Assembly: GCF_000258515.1 (NCBI RefSeq)
Contig: NZ_AJLF01000001.1
Location: forward strand, 744,001 to 808,000
Length of the DNA: 64,000 nt
From: Thermococcus zilligii AN1
Lineage (GTDB): Archaea > Methanobacteriota_B > Thermococci > Thermococcales > Thermococcaceae
Reading direction: 5' to 3'
Position numbers and translations under genes: made by a program. The notes below the pieces were generated by a model that worked only from the letters and a program-made list of their open reading frames with translations, was not told the DNA's origin and searched no databases. Of this stretch, positions 55,038 through 63,436 are shown piece by piece; the stretch's first letter is position 1, and every line of letters begins with the position of its first letter.

Positions 55038-56183
55038 GTGTTCAACGTACTCGTGGTCAGATACGGGGAGATCGGAACGAAGTTGAGGCAGGCGAGGAGA
55101 TGGTTCGAGAACCTGCTCATGAACAACATCCGCGAGGCCCTGGTTAGCGAGGGGATTGATTTCAAGAAGGTCGAAGCCAAGCACGGCCGCGTTCTGGTGA
55201 GGACGAACAGGGCAGAAGAAGCCGTTGAGGTTCTCACAAGGGTCTTCGGAATAGTCTCGCTCTCGCCGGCAATGGAAGTTGACGCCGAGATGGAGAAGAT
55301 AAACAAAACGGCCCTCAAGCTCTTCAGGAAGAAGAAGCGCGAGCTCGGGCTTGAAAAGCCTAAATTCAGGGTCACCGCGAGGAGGATAACCAAGGAGTTC
55401 CCACTCGAGAGTCCGGAGGTTCAGGCGAAGGTCGGTGAATACATCCTCGAGAACGAGGAGGGCGAGGTTGACCTGCACAACTATGACATCGAAATTGGAG
55501 TGGAGCTGATGGAGGGCAGGGCCTATATCTACGTCGACAAAATCCGGGCCTGGGGCGGCCTGCCGATAGGGACGCAGGGTAAGGTCGTGGCCCTGCTGAG
55601 CGGCGGCATAGATTCTCCTGTGGCCGCTTTCCTCATGATGAAGCGCGGCGTCGAGGTGATCCCGGTCCACATCTACATGGGCGAGAAAACCCTCGAGAAG
55701 GTCAGAAAGATATGGAACCAGCTGAAGAAGTACCACTACGGCGGAAAGAGCGAGCTCATCGTTGTGAAACCAAAGGAACGCGAAGAAATCATCCAGAAGC
55801 TCAGGGAGATGAAAAAGGAGAATTACACCTGCGTCTTCTGCAAGTTCATGATGGTGAGGAACGCCGACAGGATAGCAAAAGAATTCGGCGCCAAAGGCAT
55901 TGTCATGGGCGACTCCCTCGGCCAGGTGGCCAGCCAGACGCTCGAGAACATGTACATCGTCAGCCAGGCGAGCGACCTGCCTGTATACCGCCCGCTCGTA
56001 GGCATGGACAAGGAGGAGATAGTCGAAATAGCCAAGAAAATCGGCACCTTCGAGCTCTCCACCCTTCCCGAGGATGAGATACCCTTCATACCGGAGCACC
56101 CGGTCATAAGGGGCTCGTGGGAGGAGTTTAGGGAACTCTACAAAGCGATATTTGGAGAGGAGCCAAAGAAAAGGGAGTGCTGA
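55038..56183 (+). CDS. thiI: tRNA sulfurtransferase ThiI
   Basis: The 381-residue protein has an N-terminal ferredoxin-like region, a THUMP domain (about residues 60-165) and a PP-loop ATPase domain with LLSGGIDSPVAAF (about residue 188), the cysteine pair CVFCK, and MGDSLGQVASQTLENM. There is no rhodanese domain; archaeal forms use a [4Fe-4S] cluster. It puts sulfur on uridine 8 of tRNA. The GTG start at 55038 has GGGTGATA. Confidence 0.92.
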   Translation: MFNVLVVRYGEIGTKLRQARRWFENLLMNNIREALVSEGIDFKKVEAKHGRVLVRTNRAEEAVEVLTRVFGIVSLSPAMEVDAEMEKINKTALKLFRKKKRELGLEKPKFRVTARRITKEFPLESPEVQAKVGEYILENEEGEVDLHNYDIEIGVELMEGRAYIYVDKIRAWGGLPIGTQGKVVALLSGGIDSPVAAFLMMKRGVEVIPVHIYMGEKTLEKVRKIWNQLKKYHYGGKSELIVVKPKEREEIIQKLREMKKENYTCVFCKFMMVRNADRIAKEFGAKGIVMGDSLGQVASQTLENMYIVSQASDLPVYRPLVGMDKEEIVEIAKKIGTFELSTLPEDEIPFIPEHPVIRGSWEEFRELYKAIFGEEPKKREC

Positions 56184-56192
56184 GGTGGTAAG

Positions 56193-56744
56193 ATGAACTT
56201 CGAAAAGCTGTCCGCTTATATCTCGGTCTTTCTTCCTGTGATATTCCTGGCTGGCCTCACGATCGTGCTGGGCAAAAACCCGTGGTTCTCCTTTACCAGT
56301 AACGCCCTCAGCGACATGGGTTCGCTCAAAAACCCCGAGAGGGGGTACTTCAACGGCTTTCTGATGGCCTTCGCAGTTATAACCCTGATCGCGGCCGTTG
56401 GGGCATTCAGAAGCGGCCTCAGCTACTTGATGATTTTTGCATCGGTTTCTCTCTTCCTCGTGGGCGTTTTCCCGGAGGAGTTGCCCTATCATTCCCCGGC
56501 CGCGGTTCTCTTCTACCTCCTCGCGCTGGCGGATATGGTTATAATGGGGATTAAGCTCGGCCGTTCCGGAGTTTCTCCCGGCTACCTGTGGTCAGTCCTG
56601 GCAATCCTCACGTTGGCTCTGATGCTTTACCTGATAAAAGCTCGCGTCTTCAGGGGTCTGGCCATTCCGGAGATGGTCGGCGCAATAACGATACTCGCGT
56701 GGTTCGTCTACATCGGTCTGCTCAGGCTGTGTTCTCAACCATAG
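56193..56744 (+). CDS. DUF998 family membrane protein
   Basis: A 183-residue protein with six helices. The first (ISVFLPVIFLAGLTIVLG) and the motif NPWFSFTSNALSDMGSLKNP with a later HSPAAVLFYLLAL match DUF998. Function unknown. GAGGTGGTAAG precedes ATG 56193. It lies between the two ThiI-type genes, 9 bases after thiI. Confidence 0.8.
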   Translation: MNFEKLSAYISVFLPVIFLAGLTIVLGKNPWFSFTSNALSDMGSLKNPERGYFNGFLMAFAVITLIAAVGAFRSGLSYLMIFASVSLFLVGVFPEELPYHSPAAVLFYLLALADMVIMGIKLGRSGVSPGYLWSVLAILTLALMLYLIKARVFRGLAIPEMVGAITILAWFVYIGLLRLCSQP

Positions 56745-56786
56745 GTTGGGAAAAACTTCGTATATCCCCCTTTCCCACCCCGGACC

Positions 56787-57380
56787 ATGAAGGCGGTCGC
56801 ACTCCTAAGCTCGGGCATCGACTCACCGGTCGCTATTTACCTCATGCTCCGAAAAGGGCTGGAGATAACGCCCCTTAACTTCAGGCAGAGCCCTAAAAAG
56901 GAGTCCAAGGTGATGGAGCTATACGAAATCCTCAGGCGCTACGGAAAGCTCAACGAGCCCATATTCGTTGACGCCTACGAGGAGCAGGGGCCCGTTTTTT
57001 CAAAGCTCGCCGAGCTGGGAAAGGTCAAGTGGACGTGCCTCTTCTGCAAGTGGACGATGGTGAGAAAGGCCTGCGAGATGGGGCACCAGATTGGGGCGAA
57101 GGCAATAGTGACTGGAGATTCCCTCGGCCAGGTCGCTTCCCAGACCCTCGACAACCTGGCCATAATAAGCTCCGCCAGCGATCTGCCGATACTGAGGCCC
57201 CTCATAGGGATGGACAAGGAGGAGACAGTCCGGATAGCCAAGGAAATAGGAACGTTTGATGTCAGCATAAAGCCTGAAGAGCCGTGCCCCTTCGTGCCGA
57301 AGTATTCCATCGTGAGGGGCTCCCCCGGCGAGTTCCTCAGGATAAAGGAAGGGCTCGTGAGGGAGGGCGTTCTCCGATAA
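56787..57380 (+). CDS. Stand-alone ThiI-like PP-loop protein (no THUMP)
   Basis: The 197-residue protein is essentially a second copy of the ThiI catalytic domain: start ALLSSGIDSPVAIYLML, the cysteine pair CLFCKW, TGDSLGQVASQTLDNL, and LRPLIGMDKEETV, all lined up with thiI one gene upstream. Without THUMP it probably acts on a different substrate or needs a partner. Its TATA-like element is near 56757. Confidence 0.82.
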   Translation: MKAVALLSSGIDSPVAIYLMLRKGLEITPLNFRQSPKKESKVMELYEILRRYGKLNEPIFVDAYEEQGPVFSKLAELGKVKWTCLFCKWTMVRKACEMGHQIGAKAIVTGDSLGQVASQTLDNLAIISSASDLPILRPLIGMDKEETVRIAKEIGTFDVSIKPEEPCPFVPKYSIVRGSPGEFLRIKEGLVREGVLR

Positions 57381-57418
57381 AACCACAAGCTTTTATACCT
57401 CTCCCCCAAACTTACAAT

Positions 57419-57634
57419 GCCCCTGCGCGAGGACCCCGGGGAGAATGAACCGGGGGGCGATGCGGGGGCTACAGCCCGGTCTCAGCGAGGTCCTCGCGGG
57501 AGGGCCTTCCGCGTTACGGAGCACGATGACCGCGGGAAACCCAGACCGGGCACAGTTCTGGCCCGCCTGGGTTAACCCGTCCGATTCTGCCGTCTGGCTT
57601 GGATGAAGGCGGGGGTTACGGGCGGGCCACACTA
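57419..57634 (+). ncRNA. Three-hairpin H/ACA guide RNA
   Basis: Three hairpins, each closed by a perfect stem directly followed by ACA: GCCCCTGC/GCGGGGGC (57419-57426 with 57462-57469, ACA 57471), GCCCGGTCT/AGACCGGGC (57474-57482 with 57543-57551, ACA 57552) and GGCCCGCC/GGCGGGCC (57560-57567 with 57621-57628, ACA 57629). The loops contain kink-turn-like AATGA, GATGA and GATGA. A TATA box TTTTATA (57391-57397) is about 25 bases upstream. A three-hairpin H/ACA RNA is known in Pyrococcus (Pab35 type); this may be its homologue. Target sites not determined. It is convergent to rps27e. Confidence 0.82.
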
Positions 57635-57658
57635 ATCCAAGAGAAAGAAAGAAGAGGG

Positions 57659-57856
57659 TCACTCGAGAACTTCTAATACCTTAGCCTTGACTGTTCCCTT
57701 TCCGCCGGTTGGTTCGACGAGGGTGGCCCCGCAAACAAGGCACCTAACCTGTATCGCCGGGTTGCTGAAGACTATCTGCTCGTTTCCGCAGTCAATGCAC
57801 TTGACGCGGAGGAACCTACTCCTGGGCATGGGTATAAGGTTCTGCGGGAGGGCCAT
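57659..57856 (-). CDS. rps27e: Ribosomal protein S27e
   Basis: The 65-residue protein is a typical S27e: [19 protein letters not shown] and a zinc ribbon with CIDC and CLVC. It is 3 bases after the L44e gene and shares its transcript. Confidence 0.96.
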   Translation of the reverse strand: MALPQNLIPMPRSRFLRVKCIDCGNEQIVFSNPAIQVRCLVCGATLVEPTGGKGTVKAKVLEVLE

Positions 57857-57859
57857 AGC

Positions 57860-58144
57860 TCATTCCTCCGTCATCTCAAACTTCTTAACGCGGAAGCCCT
57901 TTCCTCTCGGGTGGGCCTTGCCGCAGACGGTGCAGACGAACCTGAGGTCGAGCTTTTTGACTGGCTTTTCCCTTCCTGTCGGGTTCGGCCTCGGGAAGCC
58001 GCGGTAACCCTTCAGGATCCTGCGGAACCTCCTTTGACCCTGGCTGAGCTCGCTCCTTGGCCTCTTCTTGACCTTCTCGACCTTGTGGATCGTGTGCTTC
58101 CTACAAAACGGGCAGTAGGTCCTCATCTGCTTTGGGTACTTCAT
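57860..58144 (-). CDS. rpl44e: Ribosomal protein L44e
   Basis: The 94-residue protein is a typical L44e: [18 protein letters not shown], then basic [16 protein letters not shown] and a second pair CTVCGK, giving a zinc finger. GGAGGTGTAAGC precedes ATG 58144. It is the first gene of the L44e-S27e unit and has a long leader. Confidence 0.96.
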   Translation of the reverse strand: MKYPKQMRTYCPFCRKHTIHKVEKVKKRPRSELSQGQRRFRRILKGYRGFPRPNPTGREKPVKKLDLRFVCTVCGKAHPRGKGFRVKKFEMTEE

Positions 58145-58255
58145 GCTTACACCTCCAGCGGGGGCCCGGTGGGTTCCTACCTGTTACCTCGGACACCCCC
58201 GAGCCATGAGGCATGATAGCGCCTGCAAACCCGATTGCTTGGAGGCTTTAAAAAG
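58145..58255 (-). promoter_or_regulatory. Promoter and long leader of the L44e-S27e unit
   Basis: A TATA box (CTTTTTAAAG, about 58246-58255) lies about 100 bases from ATG 58144, so transcription near 58224 would give a leader of about 80 bases, long for this group. The leader contains inverted segments such as CGGGGGTGTCCG. It may fold to control translation or hold a small RNA; no guide boxes are visible. Confidence 0.45.
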
Positions 58256-58273
58256 TTTTGCGGATGGAAGAAT

Positions 58274-58612
58274 TCAACGGCTTCCCTTCACCTTCCTGTC
58301 CCACTCCTCCAGCATTGTGTCAAGCGCCAGAAGGCTGTTGAGTCTCAGCCTCACCCTGCCGCTTTCCCAGTCTATAGAGCCCGTGAACTCGTTAAGCAGC
58401 TCGAAGACCTTTTCAGCCTCTCTCTCAGGGAGGTTTTTGCCATAGAACTCCTCGCCGCAGTTGGGGCACTTGAAAGCGAACTCGCGGAGTTCGTTGAGGA
58501 ATCTCTCCCTGTCCGACAGGATTTCCTTCATTTCGTTACCCCTTTTCGCCAGCATCTCCTCAATTAATTCCCCCCAGTCGAGGGACGAGCCGCAAAGCGG
58601 GCACCTGGCCAA
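58274..58612 (-). CDS. Zinc-ribbon protein (unknown, 112 aa)
   Basis: The product has two CXXC pairs, CPLCGSSLDW at the start and CPNCGEEFYG at about residue 49, which could form a zinc site, and helical regions between and after. No family recognised. The start is TTG 58612 with GGGGGTGGATTGAA. It overlaps nothing but lies 1 base after the DHH gene stop, so the two are probably cotranscribed. Confidence 0.65.
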   Translation of the reverse strand: MARCPLCGSSLDWGELIEEMLAKRGNEMKEILSDRERFLNELREFAFKCPNCGEEFYGKNLPEREAEKVFELLNEFTGSIDWESGRVRLRLNSLLALDTMLEEWDRKVKGSR

Positions 58613-58613
58613 T

Positions 58614-59597
58614 TCAATCCACCCCCTTCAAAAACCCCTCGATTTCCTTCAGGATGAGCTTAATGGCCCCATCGAGGTTTTTCTTTCCGTTCGCCCCGGC
58701 GGCCCCCGCGTGTCCGCCACCGGAGCCATCTATAACAGGCCCCACTTTCTCCATGATTCTGCCGAGGTGGAGGCCCCTCTTTACAAGCCCTTCCTTAGCC
58801 CTCGCCGAGATTCTAACGCCCTTTTTCTCGCTCCCCACTATCGCTATATCCGCTCCAAGGCTCAGAAACGTCTTGCAGGCGAGGGACTCGTAGGCGGAAA
58901 CCTTTGAGACCGCTATGATGTACCTGCGGAACTTCTTTATCTCCAGCCTCTGGCAGGCCTTCAGGATAGCCATTCTCTTCGCCTGATCCATGTTCTCGTC
59001 GCTTACTGGCGCGACTAGCTGGAATATCTCCCCCATCTGGAACGGGAAGCGCTCAAGCATCTCCGAAACTGCCTCGAAGGTCTTCGCATTGGCGAAGCGG
59101 AAGTTTGCAGTATCTGTGACGATTCCGGCGAGCAGGGCCTGGACGGCAGTCTCGCTGTAGAAACCGAGGTATTTGAAGAGCTCCCAGACGACCTCGGCCG
59201 TTGAAGTTCTCGAGGAGTCCACCACCGTTACGTCTGCCCTTATCGGGCTGTCCTTCTCAACGTGGTGGTCGATGATTATTACAGTCTTCCCCTCCGGAAT
59301 TTCGATCGGCTCGAGCTGTTCTAAAGAGGACGTGTCGAAAATAACAACGACGTCCTCCTCAACGGAGGGATTTTTCTCAACCGGAACCGGGGAGAAGGTG
59401 AGAAGCCTCTTGGCGTAGGAGGACACGCTCTGGGCGACGCCTATCCTGACTTTCTCAACGCCTGCTGATTTTAGGTAGAGAGCGAAAGCTATGGCTGAAC
59501 CTAAGGAATCAGGGTCGGCGTTGTGGTGGCAGAGGAGGAGGAATGATTTACCCTTTGAGCTTTCAAGAAAGCGCCTGAGCTTTATTTTGCCTTTCAT
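58614..59597 (-). CDS. DHH-family phosphoesterase (NrnA/RecJ-like)
   Basis: The 327-residue protein has DHH motifs: LLCHHNADPDSLGSAIA, VIFDTSS, VIIIDHH, and the C-terminal DHHA1 motif GSGGGHAGAAGA. It is of the size of nanoRNases or pApases, which degrade short oligonucleotides or cyclic nucleotide products, and lacks the extra domains of RecJ. It lies downstream of DUF3194 and prefoldin beta. Confidence 0.85.
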   Translation of the reverse strand: MKGKIKLRRFLESSKGKSFLLLCHHNADPDSLGSAIAFALYLKSAGVEKVRIGVAQSVSSYAKRLLTFSPVPVEKNPSVEEDVVVIFDTSSLEQLEPIEIPEGKTVIIIDHHVEKDSPIRADVTVVDSSRTSTAEVVWELFKYLGFYSETAVQALLAGIVTDTANFRFANAKTFEAVSEMLERFPFQMGEIFQLVAPVSDENMDQAKRMAILKACQRLEIKKFRRYIIAVSKVSAYESLACKTFLSLGADIAIVGSEKKGVRISARAKEGLVKRGLHLGRIMEKVGPVIDGSGGGHAGAAGANGKKNLDGAIKLILKEIEGFLKGVD

Positions 59598-59670
59598 CCC
59601 GGCTCCTCCAGGGCTTTTTCAATCCTCAGCAGAGCGCCGGGCCGCCTCGCCCCATGATCCGGGCCCCTAT

Positions 59671-59985
59671 CTAACCCTTAGCGGCCAGCGCCTTCAGCTT
59701 CTTTTCAACGCTCTCGTAGGCTCTTTCAAGGGCTTCGCTGATCAGGGAATCAACGTCCACCCTGACGAAGACGGGAACCTCGAGATAAACCTCGATTTCA
59801 AGGTCAAGGGTTTCATCCCGATTTATCCTCGTGGTCACCTCTATGTCTTTGACGTCGCTCCTGCTCAGGATATCGAAGATATGCTCTATAATGACCTTTT
59901 GCGCCAGCTCGCCGAGTTCAATCAGTTCCTCCTCGCCCAGCTCCGGAAGGCCGATGTGGATAACTTTCCTCTCACCGCTGTTCAT
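59671..59985 (-). CDS. DUF3194 family protein
   Basis: The 104-residue protein begins MNSGERKVIHIGLPELGEEEL and ends in a helix EALERAYESVEKKLKAL, with a middle of beta strands (VEVYLEVPVFVRVD type). This matches DUF3194, always found behind prefoldin beta in Thermococcales. GGTGGTGG precedes ATG 59985. Function unknown; a link to protein folding is an inference from position. Confidence 0.8.
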   Translation of the reverse strand: MNSGERKVIHIGLPELGEEELIELGELAQKVIIEHIFDILSRSDVKDIEVTTRINRDETLDLEIEVYLEVPVFVRVDVDSLISEALERAYESVEKKLKALAAKG

Positions 59986-60010
59986 GACCACCACCAAAAG
60001 AAAAGAGAAA

Positions 60011-60364
60011 TCAGCCGGCGGTTGGCGGCCTTAGGGCGGACTGTATCTGTGAGGTGAGCTCCTTGAGCTTCTCGTTGAGCTTCTTCTCCTGCCTCTCCAG
60101 GGCGTTGAGGCGGACTTCGAGGGTCTCTACCTTTCCCTTCAGTTCTTCAACGGCCTTGGCCTTTTCCGTTTTAACTATGAGCGTCCCCACCGTCTTGTAG
60201 ATGACCGCATCCTCGGGCAGCTTTTCTATCTCCTCAAGGGCCCTCTTAGCTTCGGTTAGTTCGGCCTGAACACTCTGCTTCTGCTGAACGACGAGCTGAA
60301 GCTGCTGCTGATAGCCCTCAAGCTGACCCAACATGGCCTGAACCTGGGGCGGAATGTTCTGCAT
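60011..60364 (-). CDS. pfdB: Prefoldin beta subunit
   Basis: The 117-residue protein has two long coiled-coil helices (PPQVQAMLGQLEGYQQQLQ and VETLEVRLNALERQEKKLNE) joined by a beta hairpin (EDAVIYKTVGTLIVKTEK), as in prefoldin beta. It forms a hexamer with alpha to carry unfolded protein to the chaperonin. ATG 60364 with GGAGGTG is chosen; a TATA box CTATTTAAAGG lies about 50 bases upstream. Confidence 0.95.
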   Translation of the reverse strand: MQNIPPQVQAMLGQLEGYQQQLQLVVQQKQSVQAELTEAKRALEEIEKLPEDAVIYKTVGTLIVKTEKAKAVEELKGKVETLEVRLNALERQEKKLNEKLKELTSQIQSALRPPTAG

Positions 60365-60445
60365 CCCAAACACCTCCGTAATCGTAATTCCAGCTAAAAT
60401 AAGGGGAGGCCTTTAAATAGTTTGGGTATGGGGAAGTCAGAACCG

Positions 60446-60540
60446 GGACAGTCAGCTGTCCAAAACCCTCTTGAATATAGTTTATCCGGAACTATATGCT
60501 TATTTGTAGGGCTCTATATTCTACTGCGACAATCTTTATA
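60446..60540. promoter_or_regulatory. Control region of the pst operon: several palindromes and TATA box
   Basis: GGACAG/CTGTCC with a 4-base spacer at 60446-60461; a perfect 8-base inverted repeat ATATAGTT/AACTATAT with a 7-base spacer at 60475-60497; and GAATATAG (60473-60480) repeated in inverted form as CTATATTC (60514-60521). The TATA box CTTTATATTT is at about 60534. The arrangement suggests a repressor or activator site array, probably phosphate-responsive. Confidence 0.55.
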
Positions 60541-60573
60541 TTTCTTCCCGGTTAGGAAATAGCGGTGAACATC

Positions 60574-61695
60574 ATGGGGAAAGTAGCCGCGGTATTGTTG
60601 GTATTTCTGCTGGCGATCTCAGTGGCCGTGAGCGGATGCATAACTTCCAAAAGCGATTCCCAGACCACTACAGGTTCCACAAAAAGCGTAACCATCCGCA
60701 CCACGGGAGCGACCTTCCCGCAGTACCAGGTACAGAAGTGGATTCAGATATACATGGAGTCCAATCCCAACGTTATCATCGAGTACGAGGGCGGTGGAAG
60801 CGGACATGGGCAGGATGCCTTCCTCAAGGGATTAACTGATATAGGCAGGACAGATTCACCGGTCACGGAGTCAACTTGGAAAGAGTTCCTCAAGACAGGA
60901 GATCAGCCCCTCCAGTTCCCAATAGTGGTTGGTGCCAATGTCGTTGTCTACAACATCCCTGGCGTTGATGAACTCAAGCTCGACGGCGAAACCCTCGCAA
61001 AGATATTCCTGGGGGAAATAGAGTACTGGGATGACCCGGCAATCAAGGCACTCAATCCCGATGCGAACCTCCCCCACGAAAAGATAATAGTCATACACAG
61101 GAGCGACTCGAGCGGGACGACGGCGATATTTACCACTTACCTCAGCCTCGTGAGCAGGGAGTGGGCCGAGAAGGTCGGGGCTGGAAAGACCGTTGACTGG
61201 CCCGTGGACAAGCTCGGGAGAGGTATAGGTGGAAACGGCAACCCTGGGGTTGTCTATGCCCTCAAACAGACTAAATACAGCATAGCCTATACCGAGCTGT
61301 CCTTTGCCATAGAGGAGAACCTGAAGATGGTTGCGCTCAAGAACAGGGACGGCTACTACGTCAAGCCAGACGAAAATAGCATCAAAGCTGCCGTGGCGGC
61401 GGTAAAGACCTACATACCAGACCCTACCGAAGGCTACAAGGAGAACCTGACACAGCTCCTCAACGCTCCTGGAAAGGATTCCTACCCGATGGTGGCCTTC
61501 ACGCACTTCCTCGTGTGGCAGAACAAGGGAGGAAAGCACTACAGCCCGGAAAAGGCGAAGGCCATAAAGGACTTCCTGAGGTGGGTTTTAACTGAGGGGC
61601 AGAAATCCGAGAACATCGCGCCTGGCTACGTCGGCCTTCCGCCAGAAGTGGCCCAGATCGGTCTAAAGGCAGTTGATATGATTCAGACCGGCTGA
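60574..61695 (+). CDS. pstS: Phosphate-binding lipoprotein PstS
   Basis: The 373-residue protein has a signal peptide with a lipobox-like AVSGC (about residues 18-22), a Thr/Ser-rich linker and the PstS fold: TTGATFPQYQVQKWIQIY, GGGSGHGQDAFLKGLTDIGR, HRSDSSGTTAIFTTYL and GNGNPGVVYALKQTKYSIAY. It captures phosphate for the ABC transporter genes downstream. ATG 60574 with GGTGAACATC is chosen over GTG 60565. Confidence 0.93.
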   Translation: MGKVAAVLLVFLLAISVAVSGCITSKSDSQTTTGSTKSVTIRTTGATFPQYQVQKWIQIYMESNPNVIIEYEGGGSGHGQDAFLKGLTDIGRTDSPVTESTWKEFLKTGDQPLQFPIVVGANVVVYNIPGVDELKLDGETLAKIFLGEIEYWDDPAIKALNPDANLPHEKIIVIHRSDSSGTTAIFTTYLSLVSREWAEKVGAGKTVDWPVDKLGRGIGGNGNPGVVYALKQTKYSIAYTELSFAIEENLKMVALKNRDGYYVKPDENSIKAAVAAVKTYIPDPTEGYKENLTQLLNAPGKDSYPMVAFTHFLVWQNKGGKHYSPEKAKAIKDFLRWVLTEGQKSENIAPGYVGLPPEVAQIGLKAVDMIQTG

Positions 61696-61724
61696 TTCTT
61701 CTTCAATTTATTTTGGTGGTCTCT

Positions 61725-62522
61725 ATGAGGTTCGGAGTGAACTCATCCATAGTGAAGGAGATAACCGGAAGGGGCTTTTCCCCCGAAGAACTCGGCGTGG
61801 ATTTTGTTGAGCTTGGCTTCGATGACGTGAAAGTGCTCACTGAGGAAGGTATAGACTGGGAAACCCTCGGGAACCTTGAGGGACTCGGCTTTGATTTTAC
61901 TCTCCATGCTCCGACCTCGGACGGGAGAAACGTGAGCCTCAACCTCGGCGTTTACAACAGGACGAACATCAGTGTTATGGAGAACGTCTTCAGGATCGCA
62001 AATGCTCTCAACGCCGAGGACATTATCATCCACGGCGGCGACATTCACGGGGACTACCACAGGGCCTTCATGAACACCCTCAGGCAGTTCAGGGAAATAG
62101 AGGCTCTGGCTATGGACTACGGGGTACGACTTTTAGTTGAAAACCTTACAGGGGGAAGGATAGGAGCTTTTCCCCACGAACTCATTCCATTTATCGGCGA
62201 GAACTCGGCCGTTTGTCTCGACGTTGGACACGCCTTTTTAACGGCCATGAGATACGGACTTCCACTCCAGGAGTTTGACGTTCTCTCGGGGAGCGCCCGT
62301 GAGTTTCATGTCCATGATAACAACGGAGAAAGAGACGAACATCTCCCGCCTGGCGAGGGCATGATAGGGGTTCGCTATATCCTTAGAATGATTGAGAACT
62401 TCCGCCCCGAGAACGTCGTCTTTGAGGTTAGAAACTATTCAAACCCAATGGGGGTTATTGCCGGGATAAACGCCATCCGGGAGGGTAAAGAGATGAAAAT
62501 CGCAAGGGAGGTGTCCCTATGA
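61725..62522 (+). CDS. TIM-barrel xylose isomerase-like protein in the pst operon
   Basis: A 265-residue protein of the AP endonuclease 2/xylose isomerase-like barrel: FTLHAPTSDGRNVSLNL, IIHGGDIHGDYH, RLLVENLTGGRIG, VCLDVGHAF, FHVHDNNGERDEH and NVVFEVRN, giving metal ligands His, Glu, Asp, His. Substrate unknown; sugar-phosphate isomerase or phosphoesterase are possible. It sits between pstS and pstC with a 4-base overlap to pstC, so it is expected to be coexpressed with phosphate uptake. Confidence 0.75.
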   Translation: MRFGVNSSIVKEITGRGFSPEELGVDFVELGFDDVKVLTEEGIDWETLGNLEGLGFDFTLHAPTSDGRNVSLNLGVYNRTNISVMENVFRIANALNAEDIIIHGGDIHGDYHRAFMNTLRQFREIEALAMDYGVRLLVENLTGGRIGAFPHELIPFIGENSAVCLDVGHAFLTAMRYGLPLQEFDVLSGSAREFHVHDNNGERDEHLPPGEGMIGVRYILRMIENFRPENVVFEVRNYSNPMGVIAGINAIREGKEMKIAREVSL

Positions 62523-63436
62523 AACGGGACGGCTTCAAGGCACTTACTTATCCTGCGGTTTTCTTCGTGTTCATCCTCTTTACTTTGATGCTCCTCGTCT
62601 ACTTTTTCCAATCCAGTCCTGCGTTCCACCGCTTTGGACTGGGAGTTTACACACGGAACATCTGGAAAGCGGCCGAAGAACCGGAGTTAGAAGACTACGG
62701 CCTTCTTGCGGCCATTTGGGGAAGCATCTACACCGCGACCATAGCGACCCTCCTGTCACTTCCGCTGGCGATAGCGTATTCCCTCTTCGTAGTTGACTAC
62801 TCCCCAAAGCGACTTAAAAAGCCCCTGATAGTGATGTCAGACATCATGGCAGGCCTTCCGACTGTGATCTACGGAGTATGGGGTGCAACGTTCCTCGTCC
62901 CGTTCCTGAGGGACTGGGTTATGAAACCACTCCACGACCACCTCTCGTTCATTCCACTCTTTTCCTACCCCCCAGCCACTGGCTACTCCTACCTCTCGGC
63001 CGGTGTGCTCCTGGCAATAATGGTTACTCCCTTCGCCTCGGCCGTAATCAGGGAGGCATACTCGATGATCCCCTTCACCTACCGCGAGGCGGTCTATTCC
63101 CTCGGGGCGACGAAGTTTGAGGCCACGAGAATTCTCCTCGGCTACATAAAGCCCGCCATAGTATCGGGCATGATACTGGCCTTCGGAAGGGCCGTGGGGG
63201 AGACGGTCGCGGTTTCCCTCGTCATAGGCAACGCCTTCAACCTTGAAATTGGGCTCTTTGCGCCGGGTTATACCGTTTCGTCTCTCATCGCCAGCCAGTT
63301 TGGGAACGCCTTCATCTATGGGTACATGACCCCTGTCCTCTTCGCGGCTGGACTAGCACTCTTCGTGGTAGGTCTTGTGGTGAACGTCATCGGGCTGAAA
63401 ATGCTCAAGGGGTGGGAGGAGAATGTTCACCTTTAA
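62519..63436 (+). CDS. pstC: Phosphate ABC transporter permease PstC
   Basis: The 305-residue permease has six helices and the cytoplasmic EAA-type loop EAVYSLGATKFEATRILLGYIKPA, with IMAGLPTVIYGVWG and FGRAVGETVAVSLVIGN characteristic of PstC. GGGAGGTGTCCCT precedes ATG 62519. It overlaps pstA by 14 bases. Confidence 0.92.
   Translation: MKRDGFKALTYPAVFFVFILFTLMLLVYFFQSSPAFHRFGLGVYTRNIWKAAEEPELEDYGLLAAIWGSIYTATIATLLSLPLAIAYSLFVVDYSPKRLKKPLIVMSDIMAGLPTVIYGVWGATFLVPFLRDWVMKPLHDHLSFIPLFSYPPATGYSYLSAGVLLAIMVTPFASAVIREAYSMIPFTYREAVYSLGATKFEATRILLGYIKPAIVSGMILAFGRAVGETVAVSLVIGNAFNLEIGLFAPGYTVSSLIASQFGNAFIYGYMTPVLFAAGLALFVVGLVVNVIGLKMLKGWEENVHL

Noticed and set aside
57393-57662. 89-codon minus-strand ORF over the H/ACA RNA
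   Set aside because: Composition is unlike neighbouring proteins and it is explained by the GC-rich RNA gene.
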